Assembly: GCA_016933415.1 (NCBI GenBank)
Contig: JAFGAX010000184.1
Coordinates: 1-40,937 of the forward strand
Reading direction: 5' to 3'
DNA length: 40,937 bases
Source: a bacterium
GTDB lineage: Bacteria > Zhuqueibacterota > QNDG01 > DTFT01
Shown: piece after piece, positions 8,854-17,584 of the stretch
Layout of the letters: each line of letters starts with the position of its first letter
Numbering within the stretch: position 1 is the stretch's first letter
Made by a program: the position numbers and the translations under genes
The notes under the pieces: model-generated
The model's database searches: none
Told to the model about the DNA's origin: nothing
What the model saw: the letters and a program-made list of their open reading frames with translations, nothing else

Positions 8854-10146
8854 ATGACCAGCAAGAACGAAGCGACCGCGGGCGGCAGAATCCTGTGTGA
8901 AAACGGCCGCCTGAACGTGCCTGAACGTCCCGTGATCCCATTCATCGAAGGCGACGGAACGGGACCGGACATCTGGCGGGCGTCCGTCCGCGTCCTGGAC
9001 GCGGCCGTTGAAAAAGCGTACGGCGGAAAACGCCGGATCGAATGGCTGGAAGTGCTCGCCGGCGAAAAAGCCTTCAAGAAAACCGGCAACTGGCTTCCGG
9101 ACGAAACCGTAGAAGCCTTCCGGGAATACCGCGTGGGCATCAAGGGCCCCCTCACCACGCCCGTTGGCGGCGGCATCCGGAGCCTGAACGTGGCCCTGCG
9201 CAAGCTCCTGGACCTCTACGTCTGCCTCCGTCCCGTGCGCTGGTTCAAGGGCGTTCCCTCGCCCGTGAAAAAGCCGCAGGACGTGGACATGGTGATTTTC
9301 CGGGAGAACACCGAGGACATTTACACGGGACTCGAGTTCGAAAGCGGCTCCGACGCGTGCGTCCGGTTCGTGTCCATGCTGAAGGACGGTTTTCCGTCCG
9401 AGTATAAAAAAATCCGGTTCCCGGATACGGCCGGGTTCAGCGTCAAGCCGGTTTCCCGGGAAGGCACGGAGCGCCTGGTCCGCGCCGCCATCCTTTACGC
9501 CCTGGCCAACGGCCGCAGGAGCGTGACGCTCGTGCACAAGGGCAATATCATGAAATTCACCGAAGGCGCTTTCCGCAACTGGGGATACGCCCTGGCGGAG
9601 CGGGAATTCGGGGACCGGGTCTGGACCTGGTCGCAATGGGAGGCCGTGAAAAAGGAAAAGGGCGAAAAGGCCGCGGACGAACAGCAGAAAGCGGCCCTGG
9701 CGTCCGGCCGGCTCCTCGTCAAAGACGTGATCGCGGACATCTGCTTTCAGCAGACCCTCACCCGCGCCTCGGATTTCGACGTCATCGCGACCATGAACCT
9801 GAACGGCGATTACCTCTCCGACGCGCTGGCCGCGCAGGTCGGGGGCATCGGCATCGCGCCGGGCGGCAACATCAACTACGACTCCGGCCACGCCATTTTC
9901 GAGGCCACGCACGGCACGGCCCCGAAATACGCGGATCAGGACAAGGTCAATCCGGGATCCGTCATCCTGTCCGGAGAAATGATGCTCCGCTTCCTCGGGT
10001 GGACCGAGGCGGCCGACCGGGTGCTCAAGGGCATGGACGGCGCCATCGCCTCCGGAACCGTGACCTACGATTTCGCGAGGCTGATGGACGGCGCAAAAGA
10101 GGTGCGCTGTTCGGAATTCGGGGACGCCGTCATACGGAACATGTAA
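8854..10146 (+). CDS. icd: Isocitrate dehydrogenase, NADP-dependent type
   Basis: 430 residues, close to E. coli Icd along its length. It oxidatively decarboxylates isocitrate to 2-oxoglutarate. Visible signatures are [12 protein letters not shown] at the start, the substrate/phosphorylation loop [13 protein letters not shown] with Ser110 (equivalent to E. coli Ser113), [32 protein letters not shown] and [17 protein letters not shown]. The Lys-Tyr pair and downstream Val in that last block, plus Arg in YDFARLMDG, match the NADP-specificity residues of the E. coli enzyme. Residues about 275-295 form a Lys/Glu-rich segment ([17 protein letters not shown]) in place of the shorter E. coli loop. 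It lies directly downstream of aconitase in the same direction, forming a two-gene TCA unit. A perfect palindrome follows the stop. Confidence 0.97.
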   Translation: MTSKNEATAGGRILCENGRLNVPERPVIPFIEGDGTGPDIWRASVRVLDAAVEKAYGGKRRIEWLEVLAGEKAFKKTGNWLPDETVEAFREYRVGIKGPLTTPVGGGIRSLNVALRKLLDLYVCLRPVRWFKGVPSPVKKPQDVDMVIFRENTEDIYTGLEFESGSDACVRFVSMLKDGFPSEYKKIRFPDTAGFSVKPVSREGTERLVRAAILYALANGRRSVTLVHKGNIMKFTEGAFRNWGYALAEREFGDRVWTWSQWEAVKKEKGEKAADEQQKAALASGRLLVKDVIADICFQQTLTRASDFDVIATMNLNGDYLSDALAAQVGGIGIAPGGNINYDSGHAIFEATHGTAPKYADQDKVNPGSVILSGEMMLRFLGWTEAADRVLKGMDGAIASGTVTYDFARLMDGAKEVRCSEFGDAVIRNM

Positions 10147-10177
10147 CTGCCCGAAGGGACAGGCTGGTACCGGGTGT

Positions 10178-10207
10178 TCAAAAGGCAGATGCGCATCTGC
10201 CTTTTGA
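10178..10207 (+). terminator. Perfect 30-base palindrome downstream of icd
   Basis: Two 15-base arms (TCAAAAGGCAGATGC and its exact complement) meet without a spacer, 31 bases after the icd stop. As RNA it would fold into a strong hairpin ending in CCTTTTGA, so it may terminate the acn-icd transcript. A protein-binding site is an alternative. The rest of 10208-10366 is G/C-rich with no gene seen. Confidence 0.55.
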
Positions 10208-10366
10208 CGTTAGAAAAAGCGCTTCTACGGCCGGACCGGGCCGGGTTCCGTTTCCGCTTTCGCAAGGGGAGGGGACGGGCCGCGGGAGAAACTTTACCGG
10301 CCCGGCTGTCGTTACATGGGGATACGTGATGGAGGCGGAATCCCGATGATCGCGGAGGGGCGGCGC

Positions 10367-10882
10367 ATGTTCCGGACATACCGGCTGCTGACTGCGGCCG
10401 CGGCCCTGTCGGCCGCGGCCTGCTGGAATCCCTTCGCCCCCAGGCTGACGGATTCGCTGGAAGGCTCAGACCTGATCCTCACCGAGCAGAAAACCCCGGA
10501 GGACGTGCTCCAGAATTTCAAGGTGGCCTACGCCTTCCGGGATTCCCTGCTGTACAGCGACCTGCTCGACACCGCCTTTCAGTTCGTTTATTACGACCCG
10601 AACGAGGGCCCCTCCGGCCAGTTCGTGTCCTGGGGACGGGACGTCGACCTGCGCGCGACCGGCAGTCTGCTGCGCCATGTCCAGATCGCGGACCTGGTGT
10701 GGAGAAGCACGCTCAGCGAAACCCTGGGGGAGGCGGACGCGTCCATCAGCAAGGGTTTCGACCTCACGCTCGTGGCCGAGGATTTCGACGTCACGCTGTC
10801 GGGCCGCGCCCTGTTCGAGTTCAGGAGATGCCGGGATGAGAAATGGCGCATCGTGCGATGGACGGACGACACGGACAATTGA
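10367..10882 (+). CDS. Putative lipoprotein, NTF2-like fold
   Basis: 171 residues from the ATG at 10367, chosen because GGAGGGG lies 7 bases upstream and the product then starts with a compact lipoprotein signal (MFRTYRLLTAAAALSAAAC, Cys19). An in-frame ATG at 10346 also has a Shine-Dalgarno-like GGAGGCGG and cannot be excluded. After a linker, the body (PEDVLQNFKVAYAFRDSLLYSDLLD ... EKWRIVRWTDD, broken here by an ellipsis) has the helix-plus-curved-sheet pattern of small NTF2-like proteins; the WRIVRWTDD ending is typical. No catalytic residues are recognisable. It probably sits in the periplasm on a membrane. The role is unknown, and it stands alone between icd and the large envelope protein. 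Confidence 0.75.
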   Translation: MFRTYRLLTAAAALSAAACWNPFAPRLTDSLEGSDLILTEQKTPEDVLQNFKVAYAFRDSLLYSDLLDTAFQFVYYDPNEGPSGQFVSWGRDVDLRATGSLLRHVQIADLVWRSTLSETLGEADASISKGFDLTLVAEDFDVTLSGRALFEFRRCRDEKWRIVRWTDDTDN

Positions 10883-11011
10883 GCCGGTCCGTTCCCGGAT
10901 CCGGGGCCGTTCCTCCCGGTTCATTTGCGTTTGACCGAAGACCTCATTTTAAAAGAAGAACACCGCGGATGATCACGGAAAAATGCGGGGTTGAAATAAT
11001 CACGCCCCTCT

Positions 11012-11037
11012 CCGTGTTTTTTCCGTGTCCTTCCGTG
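11012..11037 (+). repeat. Short iterated CCGTG element
   Basis: CCGTG occurs three times at 11012, 11023 and 11033, in a T-rich setting (CTCTCCGTGTTTTTTCCGTG). This resembles a dispersed intergenic repeat I recall from many bacterial genomes (complement: CACGGA repeated every 10-11 bases). It occupies the spacer before the gene at 11115 and no coding potential is apparent. Only one copy was seen in this window. Confidence 0.35.
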
Positions 11038-11114
11038 GTGAGTCTGTTTTCAGGAGACAACCGCGAAGCACCGCCGAACGAGGCGGAATCGGTACAAAAA
11101 TGGAGCACAGCGGC

Positions 11115-14100
11115 ATGAAAACGAACCGGATCGGAACAATGGGACTGGCCGCCTGGCTGGCCGTGGGAACGCTTTTCCCCGCGGCCTGCGCCTTCGGGCA
11201 GATTTTCGGGAAAAACAAGGTCCAGTACGAAAAACACGACTGGGAATACCTGCAATCCCGCCATTTCGACGTGTACTATTACCGGAATAACCGGCAGCTC
11301 GCCGAATTCACCGCCGATGTAGCCGAGACGAGCTATGTCCAGCTCCAGAACACCATCCGTTTCTCCATGAGCGCACGCATCCCCATCGTGGTGTACAACA
11401 GTCACAACGACTTTCAATCGACGAATGTGATCAACGAACTGCTCGAAGAGTCCGTCGGAGGGTTCACCGAGGTGTTCAAGGACCGCGTGGTCATTCCCTT
11501 CCAGGGCAGTTACGAGGAATTCCGTCACGTCATCCACCATGAACTCACGCACGCGGTGATGTTCCAGACGTTTTACGGCGGCAAGTCGGGATCCATACTC
11601 ACGGGCATGATGACGTCGAACCTGCCGCTCTGGTTCATGGAAGGGCTCGCGGAATACCAGAGCCTCGGATGGGACACGGAAAGCGACATGTACATGCGCG
11701 ACGCCACATTGTACGACTACACGCCGCCCATCGAGGCCATGGTCGGAGGCTACATCGTCTACAAGGGCGGGCAGTCGCTCTACCGGTACCTCGCGCTGAA
11801 ATACGGGGATCCCAAGATCGGGGAAATCGTGCACAAGGTGCGCATGACCAAGGATCTCGACAAGGCCCTCAAGCAGTCCATCGGGCTCAGCACCGAGGAA
11901 CTGTCCAAGCGCTGGCACAGGTTTCTTCACCAGAGCTACTGGCCGGACATCCAGGGCCGGAACGAACCGGCCGACGTGGCCCGTCGCCTCACCGATCACG
12001 AGAAAAACCGGCATTTCATGAATTCCGCGCCCTCCCTCTCTCCGAAGGGCGACAAGATCGCCTATCTCACCGACCGTTCCGGGTTCACGGATATCCATGT
12101 CCTGAACACGGTCGACGGCAAGGACCTCGGCAAACTCGTGCAGGGCGAACGGTCCGACCTGTTCGAGCAGATGCACTGGATGCGGCCGGGTATGAAATGG
12201 TCTCCGGACGGCGAAAAGATCGTTTTCGCGGCCAAGTCCGGAGGCAAGGACGCTCTGTATCTCTTCGATGTCCGGACGAAATCCTTATCCGCCTCCTTCC
12301 GCCTGGACCTGGACGGCGTTTTTTCACCGGATTGGTCCCCGGACGGAAACCGCATCGCGTTCATGGGCATCCGGGACGGCTGCTCCGACCTGTATGAACT
12401 GACGATCGCGGACGGGAGCGTGGAAAAACTCACGGACGACATTTTCAGCGACCTGGACCCCGTCTATTCGCCGGACGGCGGGCGCATCGCGTTCGTATCG
12501 GACCGCGGCGATTCGCTGGCGGCCCCCCGGGGCGCATTCGCCATGCAGCGCTTCGATTACAGCCGGACGGATCTGTACCTGCTGGACCTGAAATCGCGGG
12601 CCGTCCGCAGACTCACGTCAGACCGGTCCGATGAAAAAAGCCCGGCCTGGGCGCCGGACGGCCGGAACATCGCCTTTGTTTCGGACCGGAGCGGCATCAA
12701 CAACATCTACCTGCTGGATACGGAAGCGGACACGGTTCACGCGCTCACCAATCTGGTGTCGGGCGTCATCCACCTGTCCTGGTCGCGTGAAGGCTCCAGG
12801 CTGGCCTTCTCCGCATTCGACAACGGCGGTTACGACATTTACCTCATGACCAACCCGATGGACATGAAAACGGGCTCCGTCGAGCCGAAAAAGACGCTTT
12901 TCGCATCCGAGCCGCGTGAGGCCGCCGTGACCGAGGCTTCCGCAGACACCGCAGCCGCGTCGGACGCCGTTCCGCCCGGGCTCGATGTGCGCAACTACGT
13001 GTTTACGGACCGTGCCCGAAGGGGGCCGGCTCAGGGCAACGATAGGGAAAGCGCTTTTCTCGATTCGACCCAGTACAAGAACAGCCTGGGAGAATATAAA
13101 ACCCACAAGTATAAAATCCGTTTCAGCCCGGACGTGGTATCCGGAGGCGCGGGCTACAGCCAGTTCTGGGGCCTGCAGGGCAGCACCTTCATCCGTTTCA
13201 GCGACATACTCGGAAACCATCAGTTCGACCTGTACACGGACCTTTTCTACAACCTGAAGAATTCCAATTTCCAGCTCGCGTATTCATATCTGCCCGGCCG
13301 CGTGGACGTGGGCATGTCGGTGTTTCACTTCTCCTACCGGTACTATACCTGGTTTCTGGACCAGGGGTATTACTATTTCGGCTACCTGCGCGACCGCTAC
13401 TACGGCATGAGCCTGTTCACGTCGCGCCCCTTCGACCGGTACCGCAGGGTGGATTTCGGAATCACCGGGCTCGAAATCGCCCGCGACCTGGTGGGCCTGG
13501 ACGAAAACTACTATCTGTATTATTACACATTCACGCCGCGCGAGATGGGGAGCATCTCCCGCAAGCGCCTGCTCATGCTGAACGCGGGATACACCACGGA
13601 CACGGCCATTTACGGGTCCACCGGGCCGATGAGCGAGGGCCGTAGCCGGTATTCGTTCTCGTACAGTCCCTCGGTCAGCAACCGGTACGGCCTCGATTTC
13701 TGGACGGCCAAGGCCGACATGCGCCGCTATTTCATGATCAACCGGAACTACGCGTTCGCGCTCCGGCTCACGGGCGGCGTGTCGGGCGGCGCCAATCCCC
13801 AGCGTTTTCTGCTCGGCGGCATGTCCGACTGGATCAATTACGACTATCGGGAGGATCAGGACATCCCCTGGGGCGATTCGAACACGGATAATTTCTACTT
13901 CTCCTCCTTTGAGACGCCGCTTCGGGGGACTTTGTACTATGACATGATCGGCACGCGTTTCATGCTGACCAATCTGGAATTCCGCTTCCCGCTCGTCCAG
14001 TACCTCATTCTCGGCTGGCCGCTTCCCATCGGGTTCCAGAACATCCGCGGCGCGCTGTTCATGGATGTGGGCTCGGCCTGGGACAACGACAAGGCCTGGA

Positions 14101-14282
14101 AACCTTTTGCGGACGGCGATTTCACCCTGCCGAAGCTCAATGACCTGAAAGGCGGCCTCGGCTTCGGCGTCCGGATGAACCTGGGGTATTTCATACTGCG
14201 CTACGATTACGCCAAGGCGACGGACTTCACGAGCGTGTTCGGCGCGCCCGTTCATTATTTCTCGTTCGGGGCGGAGTATTAA
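11115..14282 (+). CDS. Envelope protein: HExxH peptidase-like domain, PD40 propeller, outer-membrane barrel
   Basis: 1055 residues from the ATG at 11115, which begins a clear signal peptide (MKTNRIGTMGLAAWLAVGTL, about residues 1-30); the ATG at 11100 is an alternative. Residues about 35-290 are a Peptidase MA-like (gluzincin) domain with zinc-binding H142-E-L-T-H146 and W173-FMEGLAEY, where Glu176 is the probable third ligand. Residues about 300-620 hold PD40/TolB-type propeller blades (SPKGDKIAYLTDRSG, SPDGEKIVFAA, SPDWSPDGNRIAFMG, SPDGGRIAFVSDRGD, APDGRNIAFVSDRSG). After an Ala/Asp-rich linker, residues about 690-1055 are amphipathic strands ending in HYFSFGAEY, as in BamA/surface-antigen-type barrels. 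It is probably an outer-membrane protein with a periplasmic propeller and protease. The substrate is unknown. Confidence 0.88.
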   Translation: MKTNRIGTMGLAAWLAVGTLFPAACAFGQIFGKNKVQYEKHDWEYLQSRHFDVYYYRNNRQLAEFTADVAETSYVQLQNTIRFSMSARIPIVVYNSHNDFQSTNVINELLEESVGGFTEVFKDRVVIPFQGSYEEFRHVIHHELTHAVMFQTFYGGKSGSILTGMMTSNLPLWFMEGLAEYQSLGWDTESDMYMRDATLYDYTPPIEAMVGGYIVYKGGQSLYRYLALKYGDPKIGEIVHKVRMTKDLDKALKQSIGLSTEELSKRWHRFLHQSYWPDIQGRNEPADVARRLTDHEKNRHFMNSAPSLSPKGDKIAYLTDRSGFTDIHVLNTVDGKDLGKLVQGERSDLFEQMHWMRPGMKWSPDGEKIVFAAKSGGKDALYLFDVRTKSLSASFRLDLDGVFSPDWSPDGNRIAFMGIRDGCSDLYELTIADGSVEKLTDDIFSDLDPVYSPDGGRIAFVSDRGDSLAAPRGAFAMQRFDYSRTDLYLLDLKSRAVRRLTSDRSDEKSPAWAPDGRNIAFVSDRSGINNIYLLDTEADTVHALTNLVSGVIHLSWSREGSRLAFSAFDNGGYDIYLMTNPMDMKTGSVEPKKTLFASEPREAAVTEASADTAAASDAVPPGLDVRNYVFTDRARRGPAQGNDRESAFLDSTQYKNSLGEYKTHKYKIRFSPDVVSGGAGYSQFWGLQGSTFIRFSDILGNHQFDLYTDLFYNLKNSNFQLAYSYLPGRVDVGMSVFHFSYRYYTWFLDQGYYYFGYLRDRYYGMSLFTSRPFDRYRRVDFGITGLEIARDLVGLDENYYLYYYTFTPREMGSISRKRLLMLNAGYTTDTAIYGSTGPMSEGRSRYSFSYSPSVSNRYGLDFWTAKADMRRYFMINRNYAFALRLTGGVSGGANPQRFLLGGMSDWINYDYREDQDIPWGDSNTDNFYFSSFETPLRGTLYYDMIGTRFMLTNLEFRFPLVQYLILGWPLPIGFQNIRGALFMDVGSAWDNDKAWKPFADGDFTLPKLNDLKGGLGFGVRMNLGYFILRYDYAKATDFTSVFGAPVHYFSFGAEY

Positions 14283-14304
14283 GGGAGGGGACGTTGGCGC
14301 GTTC

Positions 14305-14326
14305 GAACGTTCGCACGTCTAAACGT
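14305..14326. repeat. Intergenic repeat, inverted partner of 23129-23150
   Basis: The 22 bases starting GAACGTTCGCACGTC match the reverse complement of 23129-23150 with one difference. Both copies sit in gaps just after or before genes. This is a short dispersed repeat of unknown function. Confidence 0.5.
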
Positions 14327-14340
14327 AATAAAGGGGACCT

Positions 14341-14400
14341 TGATGCGCCCGGGATTTCATAATCCCGGGCGCATCAATAGACCGGGCATCCTTGCCCGGT
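14341..14400 (+). terminator. Two tandem perfect hairpins between the envelope protein and dsbD
   Basis: The first hairpin has perfect 16-base arms (TGATGCGCCCGGGATT, loop TCAT, complement) at 14341-14376. The second has perfect 8-base arms (ACCGGGCA, loop TCCT, TGCCCGGT) at 14381-14400. A T-run does not follow, so termination is only one possible role. The GGGATTTCATAATCCC core recurs as GGGGTTTCATAACCCC near 21239, which points to a dispersed hairpin repeat. Confidence 0.55.
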
Positions 14401-14416
14401 AAAACCTGGAGGTTTT
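14401..14416 (+). promoter_or_regulatory. Ribosome-binding-site hairpin of dsbD
   Basis: AAAACC-TGGA-GGTTTT forms a 6-base-pair stem whose loop and 3' arm contain the Shine-Dalgarno TGGAGG; the ATG follows immediately at 14417. Folding would partly hide the ribosome site, so translation could respond to temperature or ligand. The short A/T-rich stem may also simply be weak. Confidence 0.4.
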
Positions 14417-16168
14417 ATGCTCTTTCGATCCGCACGCCTGATCCTTCTCCCGCTCTTCTGGACCGCCGCCGCCTTCAGCCAGGGCGCGTACGTTGTCCGC
14501 ATGACCGTTGAACCGTCCTCCATTCCAGCGCCTGGAAACGGAAAGGCGATTGTGCAGGTCTCACTCTCCGAGGGATACCACGTCACCGCCCCCGGAGACG
14601 GCCTTTTTTCCGTGGTCCCGGATTCGGTTCCGGGCATCGCGTTTTCCGCTCCTGAATATCCCGAAGGCCTTCCGGACAAATTCGGTAAAGTGTACAAGGG
14701 CCTTGTCCGCGTGGAAATTCCCCTGCAGGTTCTCCCCGGCGCGTCCGCGGGCGATCGGATGCTCTCGGCCGTGGTCACGATTCAGCAGTGCGGGGAAACC
14801 CAGGGTGTTTGCTATCCTCCCGAGGATATCAGGACCGAGGCCGCGCTGACGGTTGCCGGGCCCGCAGAGACTGCGGCCGCAGGACAGGACAGTGATAAAA
14901 AGGACATCGCCGGCCGCGTGGCGGATGCCCTTGAAAAGGGTTCATGGACCGCGCTTCTGCTCGTGTTTCTCGGCGGTTTGCTGACCTCCTTCACGCCCTG
15001 CGTGTATCCCATGATCCCGATCACCATGGCGGTGATCGGCGCGCAAGCCACAGGCGGCCGCAGGTGGAGCGGGTTCGTTCTTTCCCTCTTTTACGTGCTC
15101 GGCATTTCCGTCACGTTTTCCGCTCTCGGCATGGCAGCAGCCAAAACCGGTTCGCTGTTCGGCTCCCTCATGAGCCATCCGGCCGTGACGGTGTTCATCG
15201 CCGCGCTCTTTCTCGCCATGGGGCTTTCCATGCTGGGCGCCTTCACCCTACAGATGCCGCCTTCCGTGGCATCCAAACTTCGCGGGACAAAGAAAAGAGG
15301 CTTTCTCGGCGCATTTCTCACCGGCATTGTCTCGGGCCTCATCGTGTCGCCCTGCATCAGCCCTTTGCTGGTCGTCATCCTCGCCTGGGTGGCGAAAACC
15401 GGATCCCTCCTGCTCGGTTTCGGCCTGCTCTTTTCCTTTGCCTGGGGACTGGGCGTTCTCTTCATCGTGATCGGAACATTCTCCGGCGCATTGAAGGCCC
15501 TGCCGAAATCCGGTCTCTGGATGGAGCTGATCGAAAGGGGTTTCGGCATCCTGCTCGTCACTCTGGCCGTGTTTTTCGTCAAACCCATACTCTCCCCCTT
15601 CGTCTACGCCTGCCTCTGGGCCGCTTATCTGGTGGTGCTCGGCACCTTTCTCGGCGCGTTCACGCCTACTGAAAAAGCGGACCCCCCGCGGAGTAAAATC
15701 CTCAAAGCCGCGGCCGTGCTTCTCGTCCTGACCGGCGCGATTGTCCTCTTTTCCGCGATTACGGGAAAGACCGGGCGGGCAGTCACGGTCTCGGATTCCG
15801 GACAGAAAACCGCCCTATCACAGGGCCCGGAATGGATCGACTCCGAAGACGCGGCATTCGCGGTCGCAATCGCCATGGACATTCCGATTCTTGTTGACTT
15901 TGCGGCGGACTGGTGCGCCGCCTGCCATGAGCTGGACGAAAAAACATGGCCGGATGCCGCTGTGCTCGAGGCCTTGAAGGGTTACATCCCCCTCCGGCTG
16001 GACATGACTCGAAACACCGAAGCAGTCAGGGCTCTGCAGAAGAAATACGGCATTGTCGGCATGCCCACTGTCCTGATCATGACCCCGGACGGGAAGGAAC
16101 TGGGCCGTTTCACCGGGTTCAAGTCTCCTGCTGAAACCATACGCTTCCTGGAGGCCCATGCCGGCTGA
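14417..16168 (+). CDS. dsbD: Thiol:disulfide interchange protein DsbD
   Basis: 583 residues; moves electrons from cytoplasmic thioredoxin across the inner membrane to periplasmic thiol proteins. All three functional parts are present. A signal peptide (about 1-20) precedes the periplasmic alpha domain, with Cys125 and Cys132 (QQCGETQGVCYPP). The membrane beta domain (about 175-450, roughly eight helices) carries Cys195 (FTPCVYPM) and Cys313 (VSPCISPLL). The C-terminal thioredoxin-like gamma domain has Cys500-Ala-Ala-Cys503 (DWCAACHE) and cis-Pro in GMPTVLI. The start is fixed by GGAGG 4-5 bases upstream. Its 3' end overlaps the AlaX gene by 11 bases, so the two are cotranscribed. Length and domain order are normal for the family. 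Confidence 0.96.
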   Translation: MLFRSARLILLPLFWTAAAFSQGAYVVRMTVEPSSIPAPGNGKAIVQVSLSEGYHVTAPGDGLFSVVPDSVPGIAFSAPEYPEGLPDKFGKVYKGLVRVEIPLQVLPGASAGDRMLSAVVTIQQCGETQGVCYPPEDIRTEAALTVAGPAETAAAGQDSDKKDIAGRVADALEKGSWTALLLVFLGGLLTSFTPCVYPMIPITMAVIGAQATGGRRWSGFVLSLFYVLGISVTFSALGMAAAKTGSLFGSLMSHPAVTVFIAALFLAMGLSMLGAFTLQMPPSVASKLRGTKKRGFLGAFLTGIVSGLIVSPCISPLLVVILAWVAKTGSLLLGFGLLFSFAWGLGVLFIVIGTFSGALKALPKSGLWMELIERGFGILLVTLAVFFVKPILSPFVYACLWAAYLVVLGTFLGAFTPTEKADPPRSKILKAAAVLLVLTGAIVLFSAITGKTGRAVTVSDSGQKTALSQGPEWIDSEDAAFAVAIAMDIPILVDFAADWCAACHELDEKTWPDAAVLEALKGYIPLRLDMTRNTEAVRALQKKYGIVGMPTVLIMTPDGKELGRFTGFKSPAETIRFLEAHAG

Positions 16169-17360
16169 TACGCGGAAAATTTTCGAATCCGATCCGTACC
16201 TGAAGGAATTCGAAGCGACTGTGCTTGAAGTCAACGCCCTGCCGCAAGGACAGGGCGTTGTGCTGGATCGAACTTGTTTTTACCCCGAAGGCGGGGGCCA
16301 GCCCTGCGATTACGGGACTTTGGACGGTTTACCGGTTCGCTCAGTGACCGAATCGGACGGACGCATCATCCATTCCGTCGAAGGCGCCTCTTTCAAGCCC
16401 GGGGACAAGGTTCGCGGAGTTCTGGACTGGGACCGGCGCTTTGACCACATGCAGCAGCATTCGGGTCAGCATCTGCTGTCCCAGGCATTCGTCCGCGTCG
16501 CGAAAGTTGATACCGTGAGCTTTCATCTGGGGTCGGATGAATCCACCATAGACGTGGGAATCGCGGACCTGGCTGAAAAGACTGCCGCGGACGTGGAGGA
16601 TGAGGCGAACCGGATCGTCTTCGAAAACAGACCGCTCCGCATCTCAGTCCGATCCGCAGGAGATCTGGACTCTATTCCCCTGCGCAAAAAGCCGGACTTG
16701 ACCGGAGACGTGCGGCTGATCGAAATAGCTGATTATGACTGGTCCCTGTGCTGCGGCACGCATGTCCGGGCTACGGGTGAAATCGGATTGATCAAGATAC
16801 TGCAATGGGAAAAATACAAGTCAGGAACACGCGTGCATTTTGCCTGCGGTTCGCGCGCGCTCAGGATTTTTCAGGCCAAGTCCGGTCTGGTGAAATCACT
16901 TTCCCGTCTTCTGACCGCAGGCGAGAGTGAAATCGAGACGATCGTTCTGAAGTGGCGGGATGAAAAGAAAACTTCTGAAAAGCGCGTGGCGGCCCTTCTC
17001 GACGAGGTCCTCACCGCGGAGGCGGGAAGGCTGACCGCTTCCGCAGTGGAAACCGGCTCCTGCAAGCTTGTTTCCGCTCTGTTCAAGGACAGGGACGTTC
17101 AGGAAGTGCAGAATCTCGGCCGGAAGATCGTTTCCTCTCCTGGAATGGTGGTAATTCTCGGGGCAGTCGGGGACCGTGCCACCCTGTTCTTCGGCCGGTC
17201 ATCTGACGTGAAAACGGACATGAGGGAGTTGCAGAAAGCCGCGGCCGAGGTCCTGACCGGCAAAGGCGGCGGCTCCCCCAACTGGGCCCAATGCAGTTCG
17301 GAGCGCACGGATCTGGCGGAAGAGGCGATGGCCAAGGCGATAGATTTATTGAAGCTGTAG
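16158..17360 (+). CDS. alaX: Alanyl-tRNA editing hydrolase, long AlaX type with DHHA1 domain
   Basis: 400 residues. AlaX proteins resemble the AlaRS editing domain and hydrolyse mischarged Ser- or Gly-tRNA(Ala) in trans. The zinc ligands are visible: His101 and His105 in QQHSGQHLLSQAF, and Cys198 with His202 in CCGTHVRATGEIG. The N-terminal FYPEGGGQPCD segment is the usual substrate-binding glycine loop. Residues about 240-300 look like a coiled linker, and about 305-400 match DHHA1 (RATLFFGRSSDV, ending GGGSPNWAQCSS), so this is the long AlaX form. The ATG overlaps the end of dsbD by 11 bases, in a different frame. The stop codon TAG at 17358-17360 lies inside a dispersed palindromic repeat, suggesting that repeat insertion may have reset the C-terminus. 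Confidence 0.93.
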   Translation: MPADTRKIFESDPYLKEFEATVLEVNALPQGQGVVLDRTCFYPEGGGQPCDYGTLDGLPVRSVTESDGRIIHSVEGASFKPGDKVRGVLDWDRRFDHMQQHSGQHLLSQAFVRVAKVDTVSFHLGSDESTIDVGIADLAEKTAADVEDEANRIVFENRPLRISVRSAGDLDSIPLRKKPDLTGDVRLIEIADYDWSLCCGTHVRATGEIGLIKILQWEKYKSGTRVHFACGSRALRIFQAKSGLVKSLSRLLTAGESEIETIVLKWRDEKKTSEKRVAALLDEVLTAEAGRLTASAVETGSCKLVSALFKDRDVQEVQNLGRKIVSSPGMVVILGAVGDRATLFFGRSSDVKTDMRELQKAAAEVLTGKGGGSPNWAQCSSERTDLAEEAMAKAIDLLKL

Positions 17361-17385
17361 GGGCGACGCGGCGCGTCGCCCCTAC
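17357..17385. repeat. Palindromic repeat GTAGGGGCGACG..., copy 1
   Basis: A 29-base near-perfect palindrome (arms GTAGGGGCGACGC / GCGTCGCCCCTAC). Copy 2 lies at 36332-36360, has the same length and differs at two positions. I recall similar elements in many bacterial genomes. It includes the stop codon of the AlaX gene. Confidence 0.7.
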
Positions 17386-17402
17386 GGCAAATACATATTT
17401 CA

Positions 17403-17442
17403 AACCTCCCGCGGGCTGGTACCAGCCCGCGGGAGGTTTTTT
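17403..17442 (+). terminator. Perfect palindrome plus T-run after the dsbD-alaX unit
   Basis: A 36-base perfect palindrome (17403-17438, arms AACCTCCCGCGGGCTGGT) is followed by TTTT, giving a strong intrinsic-terminator shape for the dsbD-alaX transcript. Related hairpins occur at 18617-18652 and 22344-22379, so this is also a member of a repeat family. Confidence 0.75.
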
Positions 17443-17449
17443 CTGTGTC

Positions 17450-17474
17450 ACCCCCGCGATTTTCAGACGGGGGT
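17450..17474. repeat. ACCCCCG hairpin module, inverted relative to 22306-22330
   Basis: ACCCCCG and CGGGGGT arms enclose CGATTTTCAGA. The same module appears in the opposite orientation at 22306-22330, in both cases next to the AACCTCCCGCGGG hairpin, with the linker GTGTCA / TGACAC preserved. The remaining bases to 17584 hold only the Shine-Dalgarno of the next gene. Confidence 0.65.
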
Positions 17475-17584
17475 CTTTCTTTCTGTACAAAGGATAATTG
17501 AATTCGCCTCTTGCTTTTCCCTGCCCACGGCATTATCTTCTCACTTCCTGTACGAGCATTGATTTACTAAAAGGGAGAAGTTCC

